NCBI RefSeq assembly: GCF_002009175.1
Contig: NZ_CP018047.1
Span: forward strand, 7,307,001 to 7,371,000
DNA length: 64,000 bases
Reading direction: 5' to 3'
DNA from: Streptomyces niveus
GTDB lineage: Bacteria > Actinomycetota > Actinomycetes > Streptomycetales > Streptomycetaceae
Numbering within the stretch: position 1 is the first letter of the stretch; each line of letters begins with the position of its first letter. Positions 52,493 through 61,775 of the stretch are shown in pieces. The translations under genes and the position numbers were made by a program. The notes under the pieces are model-generated. The model was not told the origin of the DNA. It did not search any database and worked only from the letters and a program-made list of their open reading frames with translations.

Positions 52493-52504
52493 GAGAGCGC
52501 TCTC
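52493..52504. promoter_or_regulatory. LacI-type operator palindrome GAGAGCGCTCTC
   Basis: Perfect 12-bp palindrome about 65 bases upstream of the beta-helix gene start, in the gap after the GH127 gene. It resembles CebR- or other LacI-family operators of secreted-enzyme genes. Confidence 0.55.
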
Positions 52505-52648
52505 TCGGTGCACGGCTGATGCTGCTCCGCTGTTTCGTACACGTCAAGAGTTGTGAACAGACGGACCGTCACGGGTTCCGTTGTGAACAACAAGTGACCG
52601 CCGACGAGTTGGGCGTCGGCGGTCACCGTGCGACGGAGCGGGCAGCGG

Positions 52649-55075
52649 TCAGACGAGCTGCCAGAGATGGTCGTCCGTGCCGTTGTCCTCGAACTGCACC
52701 ACCTGCGCGCTGTTGGCCGTCGACATCCCGTCCACGCCCAGGACCTTTCCGCTGTGCCGGCTGAGGATCAGCGACCAGCCCTCGCCACGGTCGACCAACT
52801 GCCAGAGGTGGTCACCGCTCCCGTCGTCCTCGAACTGCACGATGCGCGCGCTGTTCTGGGTCGACCTGCCCTCGGCCCCGATGATCTTCCCGCTGTTCCC
52901 GTTGCGGATCAGGAACCAGCCGTCACCCGCCGGGGAGAGCTGCCAGGCGTGGTCCGCCGTCCCCGAGTTGTCGAACTGCACGACCCGCCCGCCCGGCTCC
53001 AGCGACATCCCGTCCACGGCGAGCACCTTGCCGCTGTGCTTGTTCCGTATCCGGCGGTACGGCGGCTCCGCCGTCCAGGCCCGCCCGCCGGGCGACGCGG
53101 TCGGGAAGGCGGTGATCCGCAGCCGGGCCGCGCCCATCGGGATCAGCGTCACCGGCTCGGGCGCCGCCGTGCTGCGGGCCGGACCGTCCTGGAGGGGAGC
53201 GACGACACGCTGGTCGTCGGCCACCCACTCCTCGATACGGCGCGCCGACGTGGTGATCCGGACCGGCGAGCCCTCGTGGGTGAACGGGTTCGCGGCCAGC
53301 GGTCCGTCGTCGGCCGTGAACCGCAGCCCTCTGAGCGGGTCCGGCGCGAGACCGACGTTCCACGGGGTGGTGGGGTGCACCGAGAGTTCGGGGAAGTCCT
53401 CGGTGCCCGCGAACCGTTCGTACCGCTCGCCGATCTTCAGGGAGTACGTGAGCGGCCCGTGGTCCACGCTGACGGAGCCGTGGTTGTCGTCCCAGGTGCG
53501 TACGGTGGTGCGCTGCGGCAGCCGCAGGGTCACCCGGTCGCCGTCGCGCCACTCGCGCGTGACCTTGAAGAACCGTGGCCCGCCCGGTACGGCCACACGC
53601 CGTCCGGCGACCGTGAGTTGGGGATCCGCGCACCAGCCGGGGATCCGCAGATGGAGCGGGAAGGCGACGCGCCGGGGCGTGCCGACGGTGAGGGTGACGG
53701 TCTCCTTGAACGGGTAGTCGGTGTCCTCGGTGACGGTGATCTCCGTGCCGTCGGCGACCTTCGCGCGCACCTGACTGGGCGCGTACATCGCCGCCGCGAG
53801 TCCCCGGTCGGGCGTGGCCAGCCACAGCTCCTCGGTGAAGTAGGGCCAGCCCATGCCGTAGTTGTGCGGACAGCAGCGGTAGGAGTCGATGCCCGGCTTG
53901 TACGCCTGCATGGCGAAGCCGTTCTGGAACTGGCCCTGGTTCTTCGTGGTGTTGTCCAGTTCGACGCTGTTCGCGCTGGTGATGTAGTGGATGCCCCGGC
54001 CGTGCGGATCGGTGGCTGTGGGCAGCAGATTGAAGGCCAGCTCCTCGCAGCGGTCGGCCCACACCGGGTCGCCCGTGATCCGGGTGAGCAGTTCGTGGCT
54101 GGCCATGAACTCGACCGTGCCGCACGTCTCGAAGCCCTGGCGGGGGTCGTCGAAGCCGGGGCGGGAGTTCTCGTCCCCGGCGAAACCCCCGCCCGGGAAC
54201 TGGCCGTAGGCGCCCATGACGGAGGCGTAACTCCGGTACGTGGCACGGGTCAGCTCCGCGGAGCCGGAGCGCAGCGCGTACTGGGCCGGCTCACGGAAGC
54301 CCTGGGCGATGTTGACGTTGTGCAGGTCGGGGAAGTTGTCGACCCAATTGGCGCCGTGGGTGTGCATCTTGTCGGCGAGGTCGAGCAGGAACGACTCGCC
54401 GGTGCGGTTGTAGAGCCAGAAGGCGATGTCGAGACCGTCGCCCCAACGCTTGGACACCCAGCTGGAGTTGAAGGCGCCGGGGCCCTGCGCGTTCATGTGG
54501 CGCAGGAACGGGACGATGAACGGCACGACCCGTTCGTCCCCGGTGAACTCCTCGTGCGAGCGCAGCGCCTGGAGCAGCGGCAGATACGGCCAGAAGTCCG
54601 GTCCGCCGTTCAGCGCCGTACGCAGCCGGGTCGGACCGAAGAAGCCGTCGGGCTGCCGGGTGGCGATGATCGCGTCGATCCAGCGGCGGTTGGTGGCGAG
54701 GGCCGCCGGGTCGCCGGTGAGGGCGGCCAGGCCCACATGGCCGCGGAGCCAGTAGGTGACCTCCTCCCAGCCGGCCTTCTCCGGGTGCACCCAGCCGGAG
54801 TCGTCGAACCGCAGGAAGTGCGAGACCTCGGCGTACCGGCCGAAGAGGCCGTCGAGCAGCAGACGCAACTGGCCGGTGAGCCAGCCGCGCGGGGTGACGC
54901 TGCCCAGCGGCAGCTTCTGGAACGCGGTCGGGGCGAGCGGTGCGGCGTTCGGCGTGTACCACCCGCCGCGTGCCGGGGCGACGGCCGCGGCTGTCGGCGC
55001 CAGGGGCCCCAGCAGACCCGCACCGCCGATCGCGAGGGCGCCGGTGCCGAGGAAATGTCGTCGGTCGAGCGTCAT
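52649..55075 (-). CDS. GH127 beta-L-arabinofuranosidase-like enzyme with RICIN domain
   Basis: An 808-residue Tat-exported enzyme (LDRRHFLGTGALAIGG signal). The (alpha/alpha)6 domain of DUF1680/GH127 carries ETCGTVEFMASHELL and YRCCPHNYGMGWP, which fit the glutamate and cysteine cluster of the zinc-dependent active site. A beta-sandwich follows. A C-terminal RICIN (CBM13) lectin domain, residues about 675-808, shows three QW-type repeats (HAWQL, HLWQLVDRGEGW, HLWQLV). GH127 enzymes act on arabinose-containing glycans. The lectin tail would anchor it to polysaccharide. The next gene on the strand is the beta-helix protein, 219 bases away. Confidence 0.88.
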   Translation of the reverse strand: MTLDRRHFLGTGALAIGGAGLLGPLAPTAAAVAPARGGWYTPNAAPLAPTAFQKLPLGSVTPRGWLTGQLRLLLDGLFGRYAEVSHFLRFDDSGWVHPEKAGWEEVTYWLRGHVGLAALTGDPAALATNRRWIDAIIATRQPDGFFGPTRLRTALNGGPDFWPYLPLLQALRSHEEFTGDERVVPFIVPFLRHMNAQGPGAFNSSWVSKRWGDGLDIAFWLYNRTGESFLLDLADKMHTHGANWVDNFPDLHNVNIAQGFREPAQYALRSGSAELTRATYRSYASVMGAYGQFPGGGFAGDENSRPGFDDPRQGFETCGTVEFMASHELLTRITGDPVWADRCEELAFNLLPTATDPHGRGIHYITSANSVELDNTTKNQGQFQNGFAMQAYKPGIDSYRCCPHNYGMGWPYFTEELWLATPDRGLAAAMYAPSQVRAKVADGTEITVTEDTDYPFKETVTLTVGTPRRVAFPLHLRIPGWCADPQLTVAGRRVAVPGGPRFFKVTREWRDGDRVTLRLPQRTTVRTWDDNHGSVSVDHGPLTYSLKIGERYERFAGTEDFPELSVHPTTPWNVGLAPDPLRGLRFTADDGPLAANPFTHEGSPVRITTSARRIEEWVADDQRVVAPLQDGPARSTAAPEPVTLIPMGAARLRITAFPTASPGGRAWTAEPPYRRIRNKHSGKVLAVDGMSLEPGGRVVQFDNSGTADHAWQLSPAGDGWFLIRNGNSGKIIGAEGRSTQNSARIVQFEDDGSGDHLWQLVDRGEGWSLILSRHSGKVLGVDGMSTANSAQVVQFEDNGTDDHLWQLV

Positions 55076-55347
55076 TGGGTCTCCCGTCCACAAGCATCGA
55101 CGAAGGTCTGTACAACGTTGGAAACGGCGGCAGTTGGCATCACAGCACGGCGCCCCTGCCGTGTCCAGACACCCGGCAAGGGCGCCCGGCTCCGGCCCCG
55201 GGGCGCGGGCCCGACATCATCCGGTGATATACGAGGAAAGCTGCGATCTGTAGAAATCTCTACTTCGGAGCGGGGCACATGGCAGTCGGCGCCGGGCGCC
55301 GTGTAGGGGCTGTGCGGGCCCGGGCCCCGGGCGGGGAGAATGGCCTG

Positions 55348-58300
55348 GTGAACTACCGCTACGACGTACTCGGCGCCACCCGGGCCTTCACCCCGGACGG
55401 CACCGAGGTGCGGATCAGCGGGGCGAGGGTGCGCGCGCTGCTGACGGCGCTCGCCGCCGCGGGCGGCCGTACGGTCCCCGCCGAACGGCTGGCCGCGCAG
55501 GTGTGGGACGACGACACCCGGAAGCCGCCCGCCGACGAGTCGGCCGCCCTCCAGGCCCTTGTCGGGCGGCTGCGCAAGGCGCTGGGCGCCGCCGCGATCG
55601 CCTCGGGGCCGGGCGGCTACCGGCTGGTGGTCGAGCGCGACGACATCGACCTGTTCCGCTTCGAACGGCTCGCCGCCGAAGGGGCGTTGGCGCTGGACGG
55701 CGACGGCGACGGCACACGCGCGGCCACTCTGCTGGACCAGGCGCTGGCACTGTGGCGCGGCCCGGTCCTCGCGGATCTGCCGGGCCGGGAGACCGACCCC
55801 TTGGTGGTACGCGCGCGGCAGCGGCACACCGAGGCACGCCGCAACCGCCTGACGGCCGAGGTCCGCCTCGGCCGGGCGGAACGGGCCCTGCCAGGGCTCG
55901 CCGAGCTGGCGGCGGAAGCACCGCTGGACGAGCCGCTCCAGGCGACCTGGATCGCCGCGCTCCGATCGACGGGCCGCCGGGCCGAAGCCCTCCAGGCGTA
56001 CGACGAGGTCCGCACACTGCTGGCCGCCCGCCTGGGTACGGACCCGAGCAGAGAACTGCGACTCCTCCACGCGAAACTCCTGTCGGACGACGAGAGGGAC
56101 GCACAGCAGTCGACGTCACCTCCGCCGGGCGACGGGGCGCCTGTCGGGGAGCGGGACGCCGTTCGGGAGCGGGCGGAGGGTTCTGGTGGGTCGGGTGGTG
56201 CTCGGCGGGGTGTGGCGTTCTCGCGCGAGGCGGACGCCTCGCGGGGCGGGGCGGGTCACTCCGACGAGCCGCAGGCCGGCCGTGAGCGGGCGGTGCGTTC
56301 GTGCGAGTCGGACGGCACCCGGCAGGGTGTGGACGACCGGGCTTCTGCCTCGGAGCGGGGCGACGTTCGGGAGCGGGCGGCCGGACCGGAGGAGTCGGGT
56401 GGTGCCCGCCGCGTGCCCAGGGCGGACGCTGTCGCGCCCTCCGCCGGGACCCACGCGGCCCCGTTCAACCCACCTTCCCCCGCGCCCGGCAATCTTCCCG
56501 CCCGGCTCACCTCCTTCGTCGGGCGTGAGGGTGAACTCCTCGCGCTGGCCGAGCAGTTGCGGGGGCATCGGCTGGTCACGCTCACCGGGGCCGGTGGTGC
56601 CGGCAAGACGCGGCTCGCCTTCGAGGCCGCCGCGAGCGGTGACTGGCCGGACGGGGTGTGGGTCGCGGAGCTCGCCTCCGTACGGGAGCCGGGTGAGGTT
56701 CCCGAGGCCGTACTGACCGCTCTCGGGGGACGTGAGACGGCGGTGCGTGGTCCCGGTGGTGCTGACGGCGCCGTGGCCGGCCCGCTCGACAGGCTTGTCG
56801 AACACTGTGGATCCCGCCGCCTGTTGATCGTGCTGGACAACTGCGAACAGGTGATCGGTGCCGCCGCCGCACTGGCCGAGACCGTTCTCACCCGCTGCCC
56901 CCATGTGACCGTCCTCGCCACCAGCCGCGAGCAACTGGGAGTGCGCGGCGAGTTCCTGTACGCGGTCGGACCGCTGGCGCCCCCCGCCGCGATGCGTCTG
57001 CTCGGCGAGCGCGGCGCGGCCGCCCGGCCCGGCTTCCGTACGGACGACGACACATCCGCCTGCGAGGAGATCTGCCGCAGGCTCGACGGTCTGCCGCTCG
57101 CCCTCGAACTGGCCGCAGCCAGGCTGCGGTTGCTCACCCCGCGCCAGCTCGCCGACCGGCTCGACGACCGCTTCCGGCTCCTGGGTGCGGGCAGCGGCAG
57201 CAGGACCGTGCTGCCGAGGCAGCAGACCCTGCGCGCTGTCGTGGACTGGTCGTGGGACCTGCTGACCGAGTCCGAACGCGCCGTGCTGCGCAGGCTCTCC
57301 GTCTTCGTGGGCGGCTGCGCGCCGGGCGAGGCCGAGGACGTCTGCGCCGGTGGTGACGTGCCGGTCTTCGACGCCCTCGCCTCCCTTGTCGACAAGTCGC
57401 TTGTCGTGGCCGTGCCCGACGGCGCCGACGGCATGCGTTACCGACTGCTGGAGACTGTCGCCGAGTACGCGGCCGGGCGACTGGACGAGTCGGGCGAGCG
57501 GGCGGCCGTCGAACTGCGGCATCTGCGCGCCTACCGCGAACTCGTACGCGTCGGCGAACCCGAGCTGCGCGGCCCCCGGCAGTCCTACCGGCTCGCTCAG
57601 TTCGAGCGGGAGCACGACAACGTACGGGCCGCCCTGCGCGCCGCCCTCCACGGCGTGGACGGGCGGCCGGGCGAACAGGACGCGCTGTGTCTCGTGCTCT
57701 CCATGAGCTGGTTCTGGCAGCTGCGAGGCCATCAGCGCGACGCCCGCGACTGGTCCACGGCCGCCACCGCTCTGGGACCCGACCCCTTCGCCGCGCCCGT
57801 CCGCCCCGCCGTACCGCTCGCCGACCCCTGCATCGACCTCCCGCCGCCCTGGTCCGACGAGCAGGTGTGGGAGGCCAGGCGTGGCGTGCGGCTGGTGAGT
57901 TTCGCGAGCGGCGGGGGAGAGAAACAAGAGGCGGGCCACGCGCCCGACGACGGATCGCGGTTCGTGGCCGGCACCGACACGCTCGAACCGCTGACCAGGA
58001 TCGTCGCCGCCTACCGCCCGGACATGCCCCAGGTCTGCCGGCAGCCCGGCGTCATGTGGTTTTTCGCCGGACTGATGACCGGCGAGTGGCGGAGCATGGG
58101 CGAGACGCTGGACGCCCTGGTGGACGCCTGCCGGGCCCGGCCCGGCCGGGGCTGGGACCTCGGCCTCGCGCTGACCCTGCGCGGGAAACTGCTCGACGCC
58201 GCTCCCGGCAACGAGGACCGCGCGGTACGGGACGCCGACGAGGCGGTGGCGCTGTTCGAACAGGCCGGTGACTTGGTGATCCTCGCCGAATCCCTCTCCG

Positions 58301-59043
58301 CCCGGGGCGAGTCGTACGAAAGGCGGGGCCGCTACGAGGAGGCAGCGGCGGACTTCGAGCGCGCCATGGAGAACTGCGCGCGAATCGGCGTCCCCACCCA
58401 AGTCTCCCTGTTCAAGGCGCGGTTGGCGTCCGTACGGCTTGAGGCCGCCACCGGTCCGGCCGCGGACGAGGCCGCCGAGCGGCTCCTGGTGGAAGCGGTC
58501 GAGGAATCCCGCGGCCTGGCGGGACGCACCGGCGGCACGGCACGGCTGCTGCTCGCCGGCCGTTACGGCCGTACCGGCAGGACCACCCTCGCGCGGGACC
58601 AACTCACCACGCTGGAAGAGGAACCGGGCTTCCGCGAACACACCGTCCAGATGGGCCTGACCGAGGGCCTGCGCGGCTGGCTCGACTGTCTCGACGTCGC
58701 GTACGAGCGGGCGCTGGACCATCTGCGGGAATCGGTACGCCTGTTGGACAGCCTGGCCCATCTCGTGGCGCCGCAGCTGATCACCAGTCAGTTCCTCTGT
58801 GCCGCCTGGGCGAAGACCGGAACCGGCGAAGCCGTCGACGGGGCACGGCTGTTGGGGGCGTACGGACGGCACACCGGGCTGGCGGAGAAGTTCCTCTTCC
58901 ATCCCTACCCGGCCGGTTACGAGCGGGAGATCGGCCGACGGGCCGAGGCCGAGGTACGGGCCGTCCTGGACGACGAGACATGGGCCCGTGCGTACGCCGA
59001 GGGCGGCGCCCTCTCCGTGCGAGAGGCCGCCGCCCTCATCTGA
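55348..59043 (+). CDS. AfsR/SARP-type regulator with NB-ARC and TPR domains
   Basis: A 1231-residue regulator of the AfsR class. An N-terminal OmpR-type winged helix (RALLTALAAAGGRTVPAERLAAQVW) is followed by a BTAD domain (about 95-240). A long low-complexity linker, about residues 250-390, leads to an NB-ARC ATPase with P-loop GAGGAGKTRLAF near 414 and LLIVLDNCEQV. TPR-like helices fill the rest. AfsR proteins tie signals or phosphorylation to secondary metabolism or development. The GTG at 55348 follows GGGGAG. It is divergent from the GH127 gene. No antibiotic cluster lies beside it, so targets are unknown. Confidence 0.9.
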   Translation: MNYRYDVLGATRAFTPDGTEVRISGARVRALLTALAAAGGRTVPAERLAAQVWDDDTRKPPADESAALQALVGRLRKALGAAAIASGPGGYRLVVERDDIDLFRFERLAAEGALALDGDGDGTRAATLLDQALALWRGPVLADLPGRETDPLVVRARQRHTEARRNRLTAEVRLGRAERALPGLAELAAEAPLDEPLQATWIAALRSTGRRAEALQAYDEVRTLLAARLGTDPSRELRLLHAKLLSDDERDAQQSTSPPPGDGAPVGERDAVRERAEGSGGSGGARRGVAFSREADASRGGAGHSDEPQAGRERAVRSCESDGTRQGVDDRASASERGDVRERAAGPEESGGARRVPRADAVAPSAGTHAAPFNPPSPAPGNLPARLTSFVGREGELLALAEQLRGHRLVTLTGAGGAGKTRLAFEAAASGDWPDGVWVAELASVREPGEVPEAVLTALGGRETAVRGPGGADGAVAGPLDRLVEHCGSRRLLIVLDNCEQVIGAAAALAETVLTRCPHVTVLATSREQLGVRGEFLYAVGPLAPPAAMRLLGERGAAARPGFRTDDDTSACEEICRRLDGLPLALELAAARLRLLTPRQLADRLDDRFRLLGAGSGSRTVLPRQQTLRAVVDWSWDLLTESERAVLRRLSVFVGGCAPGEAEDVCAGGDVPVFDALASLVDKSLVVAVPDGADGMRYRLLETVAEYAAGRLDESGERAAVELRHLRAYRELVRVGEPELRGPRQSYRLAQFEREHDNVRAALRAALHGVDGRPGEQDALCLVLSMSWFWQLRGHQRDARDWSTAATALGPDPFAAPVRPAVPLADPCIDLPPPWSDEQVWEARRGVRLVSFASGGGEKQEAGHAPDDGSRFVAGTDTLEPLTRIVAAYRPDMPQVCRQPGVMWFFAGLMTGEWRSMGETLDALVDACRARPGRGWDLGLALTLRGKLLDAAPGNEDRAVRDADEAVALFEQAGDLVILAESLSARGESYERRGRYEEAAADFERAMENCARIGVPTQVSLFKARLASVRLEAATGPAADEAAERLLVEAVEESRGLAGRTGGTARLLLAGRYGRTGRTTLARDQLTTLEEEPGFREHTVQMGLTEGLRGWLDCLDVAYERALDHLRESVRLLDSLAHLVAPQLITSQFLCAAWAKTGTGEAVDGARLLGAYGRHTGLAEKFLFHPYPAGYEREIGRRAEAEVRAVLDDETWARAYAEGGALSVREAAALI

Positions 59044-59058
59044 TTCCCCCGGCCAGGC

Positions 59059-60012
59059 TCAGGACAGGTCGGCCAACCGCTCCCGCGCCTCCGCGAGATC
59101 GGCCTCGGTCGGCGCGTCGTCGTGTGTGAGACGGCGGCGCCAGTAGCCGGTGAAGTGGACCGAGCGTCTGTCGATGCCGCGTTCGCCGGTCAGATGACGG
59201 CGCAGGGCCCGTACCGCGCTCGCCTCGCCCCCGAGCCACGCGTACACCGAGCCCGCCGGGAACGCCGCCGCCCGCACGGCCGCCACCAGCGCGCGACCGT
59301 CCCCCGCCGTCCCGTCGCCGGCGGTCGCGGCACGGTGCAGCCAGTGCACCGTCACGTCACCCGCCGACTCGAACCGCTGCTCCTCGGCGGCGTCCCACAC
59401 CTCCACGTACGCCACCGCCCGCGCCCCCGGCGGCAGCGCCTCGATGATCGTGCCGATCGCCGGCAGCGCCGACTCGTCACCGGCCAGCAGCATCCAGTCG
59501 GCGGTCCCGAGCGGCACGGGCTGCGCGAAGTACGCGGACGGGCCGAACATGCCGAGCACATCCCCGGGCCCGGCCGAACGCGCCCACCGGGTCGCGGGAC
59601 CCTCGACGGCGTGCCCGCCCCCGCTGCCCGCGCCGCCCCCGCCGTCCGCACCGTCGTGCAGGACGAAGTCGACGTCGACCGTGCCCCGCGCCGGGTCGTG
59701 CGCGCGGATCGTATAGCTGCGCGTCCAGGGCCGCTCGTCCTCCGGGATGGCCTGGAGCGCCCCGTACCAGCGCATCACATCCCCGTCGGCGCCGGGTTCG
59801 GGGAGCCGGGGAGCGGTCTGGCCCGGCTTGGGGAAGTAGAGCTTCACCTGCTGATCGGGGGCCTCGTAGGAGAAGTCGGCCAGAGCGGGGCCGCCGAGGG
59901 TGACGCGGACCATGCGCGGCGAGAGCCGCCGTGCGGCGCGGACCTCCACGATCCGTACCGGCAGGGCCTCAGTGACGGGCCGCCCGGCGGGTGTGTCTGT
60001 GTGACGTGTCAT
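59059..60012 (-). CDS. Siderophore-interacting protein (ferric reductase)
   Basis: A 317-residue FAD-binding reductase of the ViuB/SIP family. It frees iron from ferric siderophores in the cytoplasm. Features include RSYTIRAHDP (FAD-binding RxY(T/S) site), an extended VDFVLHDG strand interrupted by a glycine-rich insertion, and GDESALPAIGTIIEALP plus WLGGEASAVRALRRHL in the NAD(P)H-binding part. The gene ends 15 bases from the AfsR-like gene on the other strand. It follows the FecB-like gene by 90 bases in the same direction, so the pair is likely co-transcribed. Confidence 0.9.
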   Translation of the reverse strand: MTRHTDTPAGRPVTEALPVRIVEVRAARRLSPRMVRVTLGGPALADFSYEAPDQQVKLYFPKPGQTAPRLPEPGADGDVMRWYGALQAIPEDERPWTRSYTIRAHDPARGTVDVDFVLHDGADGGGGAGSGGGHAVEGPATRWARSAGPGDVLGMFGPSAYFAQPVPLGTADWMLLAGDESALPAIGTIIEALPPGARAVAYVEVWDAAEEQRFESAGDVTVHWLHRAATAGDGTAGDGRALVAAVRAAAFPAGSVYAWLGGEASAVRALRRHLTGERGIDRRSVHFTGYWRRRLTHDDAPTEADLAEARERLADLS

Positions 60013-60102
60013 GCGGAGAAGGTCGCAGCCGCCACCGATACGCCACCGATACGCCGCCTACACGGCCGGCCCGCGCCGCCCACGCGGCCGCGCGGCGCCC
60101 GA

Positions 60103-60963
60103 CTACAGCGCGGCGGCCACCGCGTCCACGAACCGCGCGTGTCCCCGGTGGCTGCGCGGCGCCTCCGGATTCCATGCCACCGTGCGCACCCGCTCCTGGA
60201 GCGCCCGCCACCGCCGGTCGCCCTTGAGCGTGTCGGGCGTGGCCGCGTTCGCCCGTACGTCGCCCAGCACGACGTCCGGTTCGAGCGCGAGCGCCTGTGA
60301 CCAGTCGGTGGTCAGCCAGTTGCCGCCCGCGCCCTGTCCGGGATCGAGCAGATCGACACCGAGCGCCGTCAGCGCCCGCAGGTCCGGCCAGGTGCCGGGC
60401 CGCGCGAGATGTACGGTGCCGGGCCCGGCGGCCGACAGGGCGAGCACCCGGGCCGCGGCGGGCCGCGCGGTGAGCGTACGGAGCCGGGCCTCCGCCCACT
60501 CCAGATCCTGTTCGTCGGGCACCCGCGGTGCGCCGAGCGAGCGGGCGAGCGCCGTGAACCGGTCCCTGATCCCGTGCAGCGGACGGTCCCTGCCCACGTC
60601 GACGACGACCACGGGCACCCGCTCCTCCAGATGCTTGGCCGCCTCCGGATCGATGCCGTAGATCTGACCGCCGCCGTAGCTGACGGCGACCAGGAGGTCG
60701 GGCTCGGCGGCGATGACGGCATCCGGGTCGACCGAGCTGCCCGCGCCGAAGTCCCGGGTGCCTTCGAGCGGCAGGCCGCCCGCCTTCGCGGGGTCGGGGG
60801 AGTCGCCGTCGTGATGGGAACCGAAGATGCCCATGGGCCTGAGACCGTGGTCCCAGAGGGTGGCGCCCGCCTGGATGTAGGCCACGACGCGGACCGGGGG
60901 TCGGTCCGCGACGGTCAGATGGCCGCGATCGTCCGTGAACTCCCAGCCGCCGTGCGGGGACAT
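60103..60963 (-). CDS. FecB-like siderophore-binding protein lacking a signal peptide
   Basis: A 286-residue protein of the periplasmic-binding fold III (FecB/FhuD-like) family. It starts directly with MSPHGGWEFTDDRG and PVRVVAYIQAG, where extracytoplasmic members have a signal peptide and lipobox. I see neither, nor a good alternative start upstream, so it is predicted cytoplasmic. The core has the DPDAVIAAEPDLLVAVS and ALEPDVVLGDV segments of the family. Beside a SIP reductase it might hold a ferric siderophore inside the cell (inference). Confidence 0.82.
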   Translation of the reverse strand: MSPHGGWEFTDDRGHLTVADRPPVRVVAYIQAGATLWDHGLRPMGIFGSHHDGDSPDPAKAGGLPLEGTRDFGAGSSVDPDAVIAAEPDLLVAVSYGGGQIYGIDPEAAKHLEERVPVVVVDVGRDRPLHGIRDRFTALARSLGAPRVPDEQDLEWAEARLRTLTARPAAARVLALSAAGPGTVHLARPGTWPDLRALTALGVDLLDPGQGAGGNWLTTDWSQALALEPDVVLGDVRANAATPDTLKGDRRWRALQERVRTVAWNPEAPRSHRGHARFVDAVAAAL

Positions 60964-61049
60964 GGCGTCGCCTCATTCCGCTCTCGTGGTGCGGTGCGTG
61001 AGTGTGACCCTGCCCGGCGGACCGCGCCGGGACTCCAACCGTACGCCGG

Positions 61050-61775
61050 TCAGGGCTCGATGAGACCGGCCCGGATGGCGTACCGGGTCAGTTCCACCCG
61101 GTCCTTGAGGCCCAACTTCTGGAGCAGATTGGCCCGATGGCGCTCCACCGTCTTGGCGCTGATGACGAGCAGGTCGGCGATCTCCTTCGACGAGTGGCCC
61201 TCGGCGACGAGTTTCAGGATCTCCTCCTCCCGTACGGTCACGGCCTTCTCCGGGATGCTCTCGCCCCGGCGCACCCGGTCCAGATAGTTGCGGATGAGGG
61301 CGGTGACGGCGCCGGGATAGAGGAACGGCTCGTCGCGCATCGCCGCGCGGCACGCCTCCAACAGGTCGCGGTCCGCGACCGACTTGAGCACATAGCCGCT
61401 CGCGCCGGACTTCAACGCCTCGAAGAAGTACTGCTCGTTGTCGTACATCGTCAGGATCAGGATGCGGGTGTCCGGCAGCAGTCTGGAGAGTTCACGGGCG
61501 GCCTGGAGACCGGTCATCCTGGGCATCGCGATATCGAGGATGGCCAGATCGGGGCGGTGTTCGCGCGCCATCTCGATGGCCTCGGCGCCGTCGCCCGCCT
61601 CCGCGACGACGGTCAGGTCCGGCTCACCGTCGAGGATCAGCCGCACCCCGCGCCGGACGAGGGCGTGGTCGTCGGCGAGCAGGATGCGCGTCGGCACGGG
61701 CTCGAAGGCGGGAGCGGGCCCCGCACCTCGTTCCGGGACCGAGCCGGAGCCGTGTCCGGAAGTGGGGTCGGTCAT
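61050..61775 (-). CDS. NarL/LuxR-type response regulator
   Basis: A 241-residue two-component regulator. The receiver domain has acidic D35/D36, phospho-acceptor D81 in LAILDIAMPRMTG and K131 in GYVLKSVA. The C-terminal LuxR helix-turn-helix is LKLVAEGHSSKEIADLLVISAKTVERHRANLL. A proline-rich tail of some 28 residues precedes the receiver. Its ATG overlaps the TGA of the histidine kinase gene (ATGA), so the two form one operon, reading away from the transporter gene. Confidence 0.93.
   Translation of the reverse strand: MTDPTSGHGSGSVPERGAGPAPAFEPVPTRILLADDHALVRRGVRLILDGEPDLTVVAEAGDGAEAIEMAREHRPDLAILDIAMPRMTGLQAARELSRLLPDTRILILTMYDNEQYFFEALKSGASGYVLKSVADRDLLEACRAAMRDEPFLYPGAVTALIRNYLDRVRRGESIPEKAVTVREEEILKLVAEGHSSKEIADLLVISAKTVERHRANLLQKLGLKDRVELTRYAIRAGLIEP

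Noticed and set aside
55113..55120. CAACGTTG palindrome upstream of the GH127 gene
   Set aside because: Eight bases is too short and no flanking symmetry supports an operator.
56116..58902. Long minus-strand frame inside the AfsR-like gene
   Set aside because: Antisense to NB-ARC and TPR coding sequence with intact motifs on the plus strand.
59960..60102. Possible iron box before the siderophore-interacting gene
   Set aside because: No match to the TTAGGTTAGGCTAACCTAA-type site. Only a short direct repeat (CCACCGATACG twice) is present.
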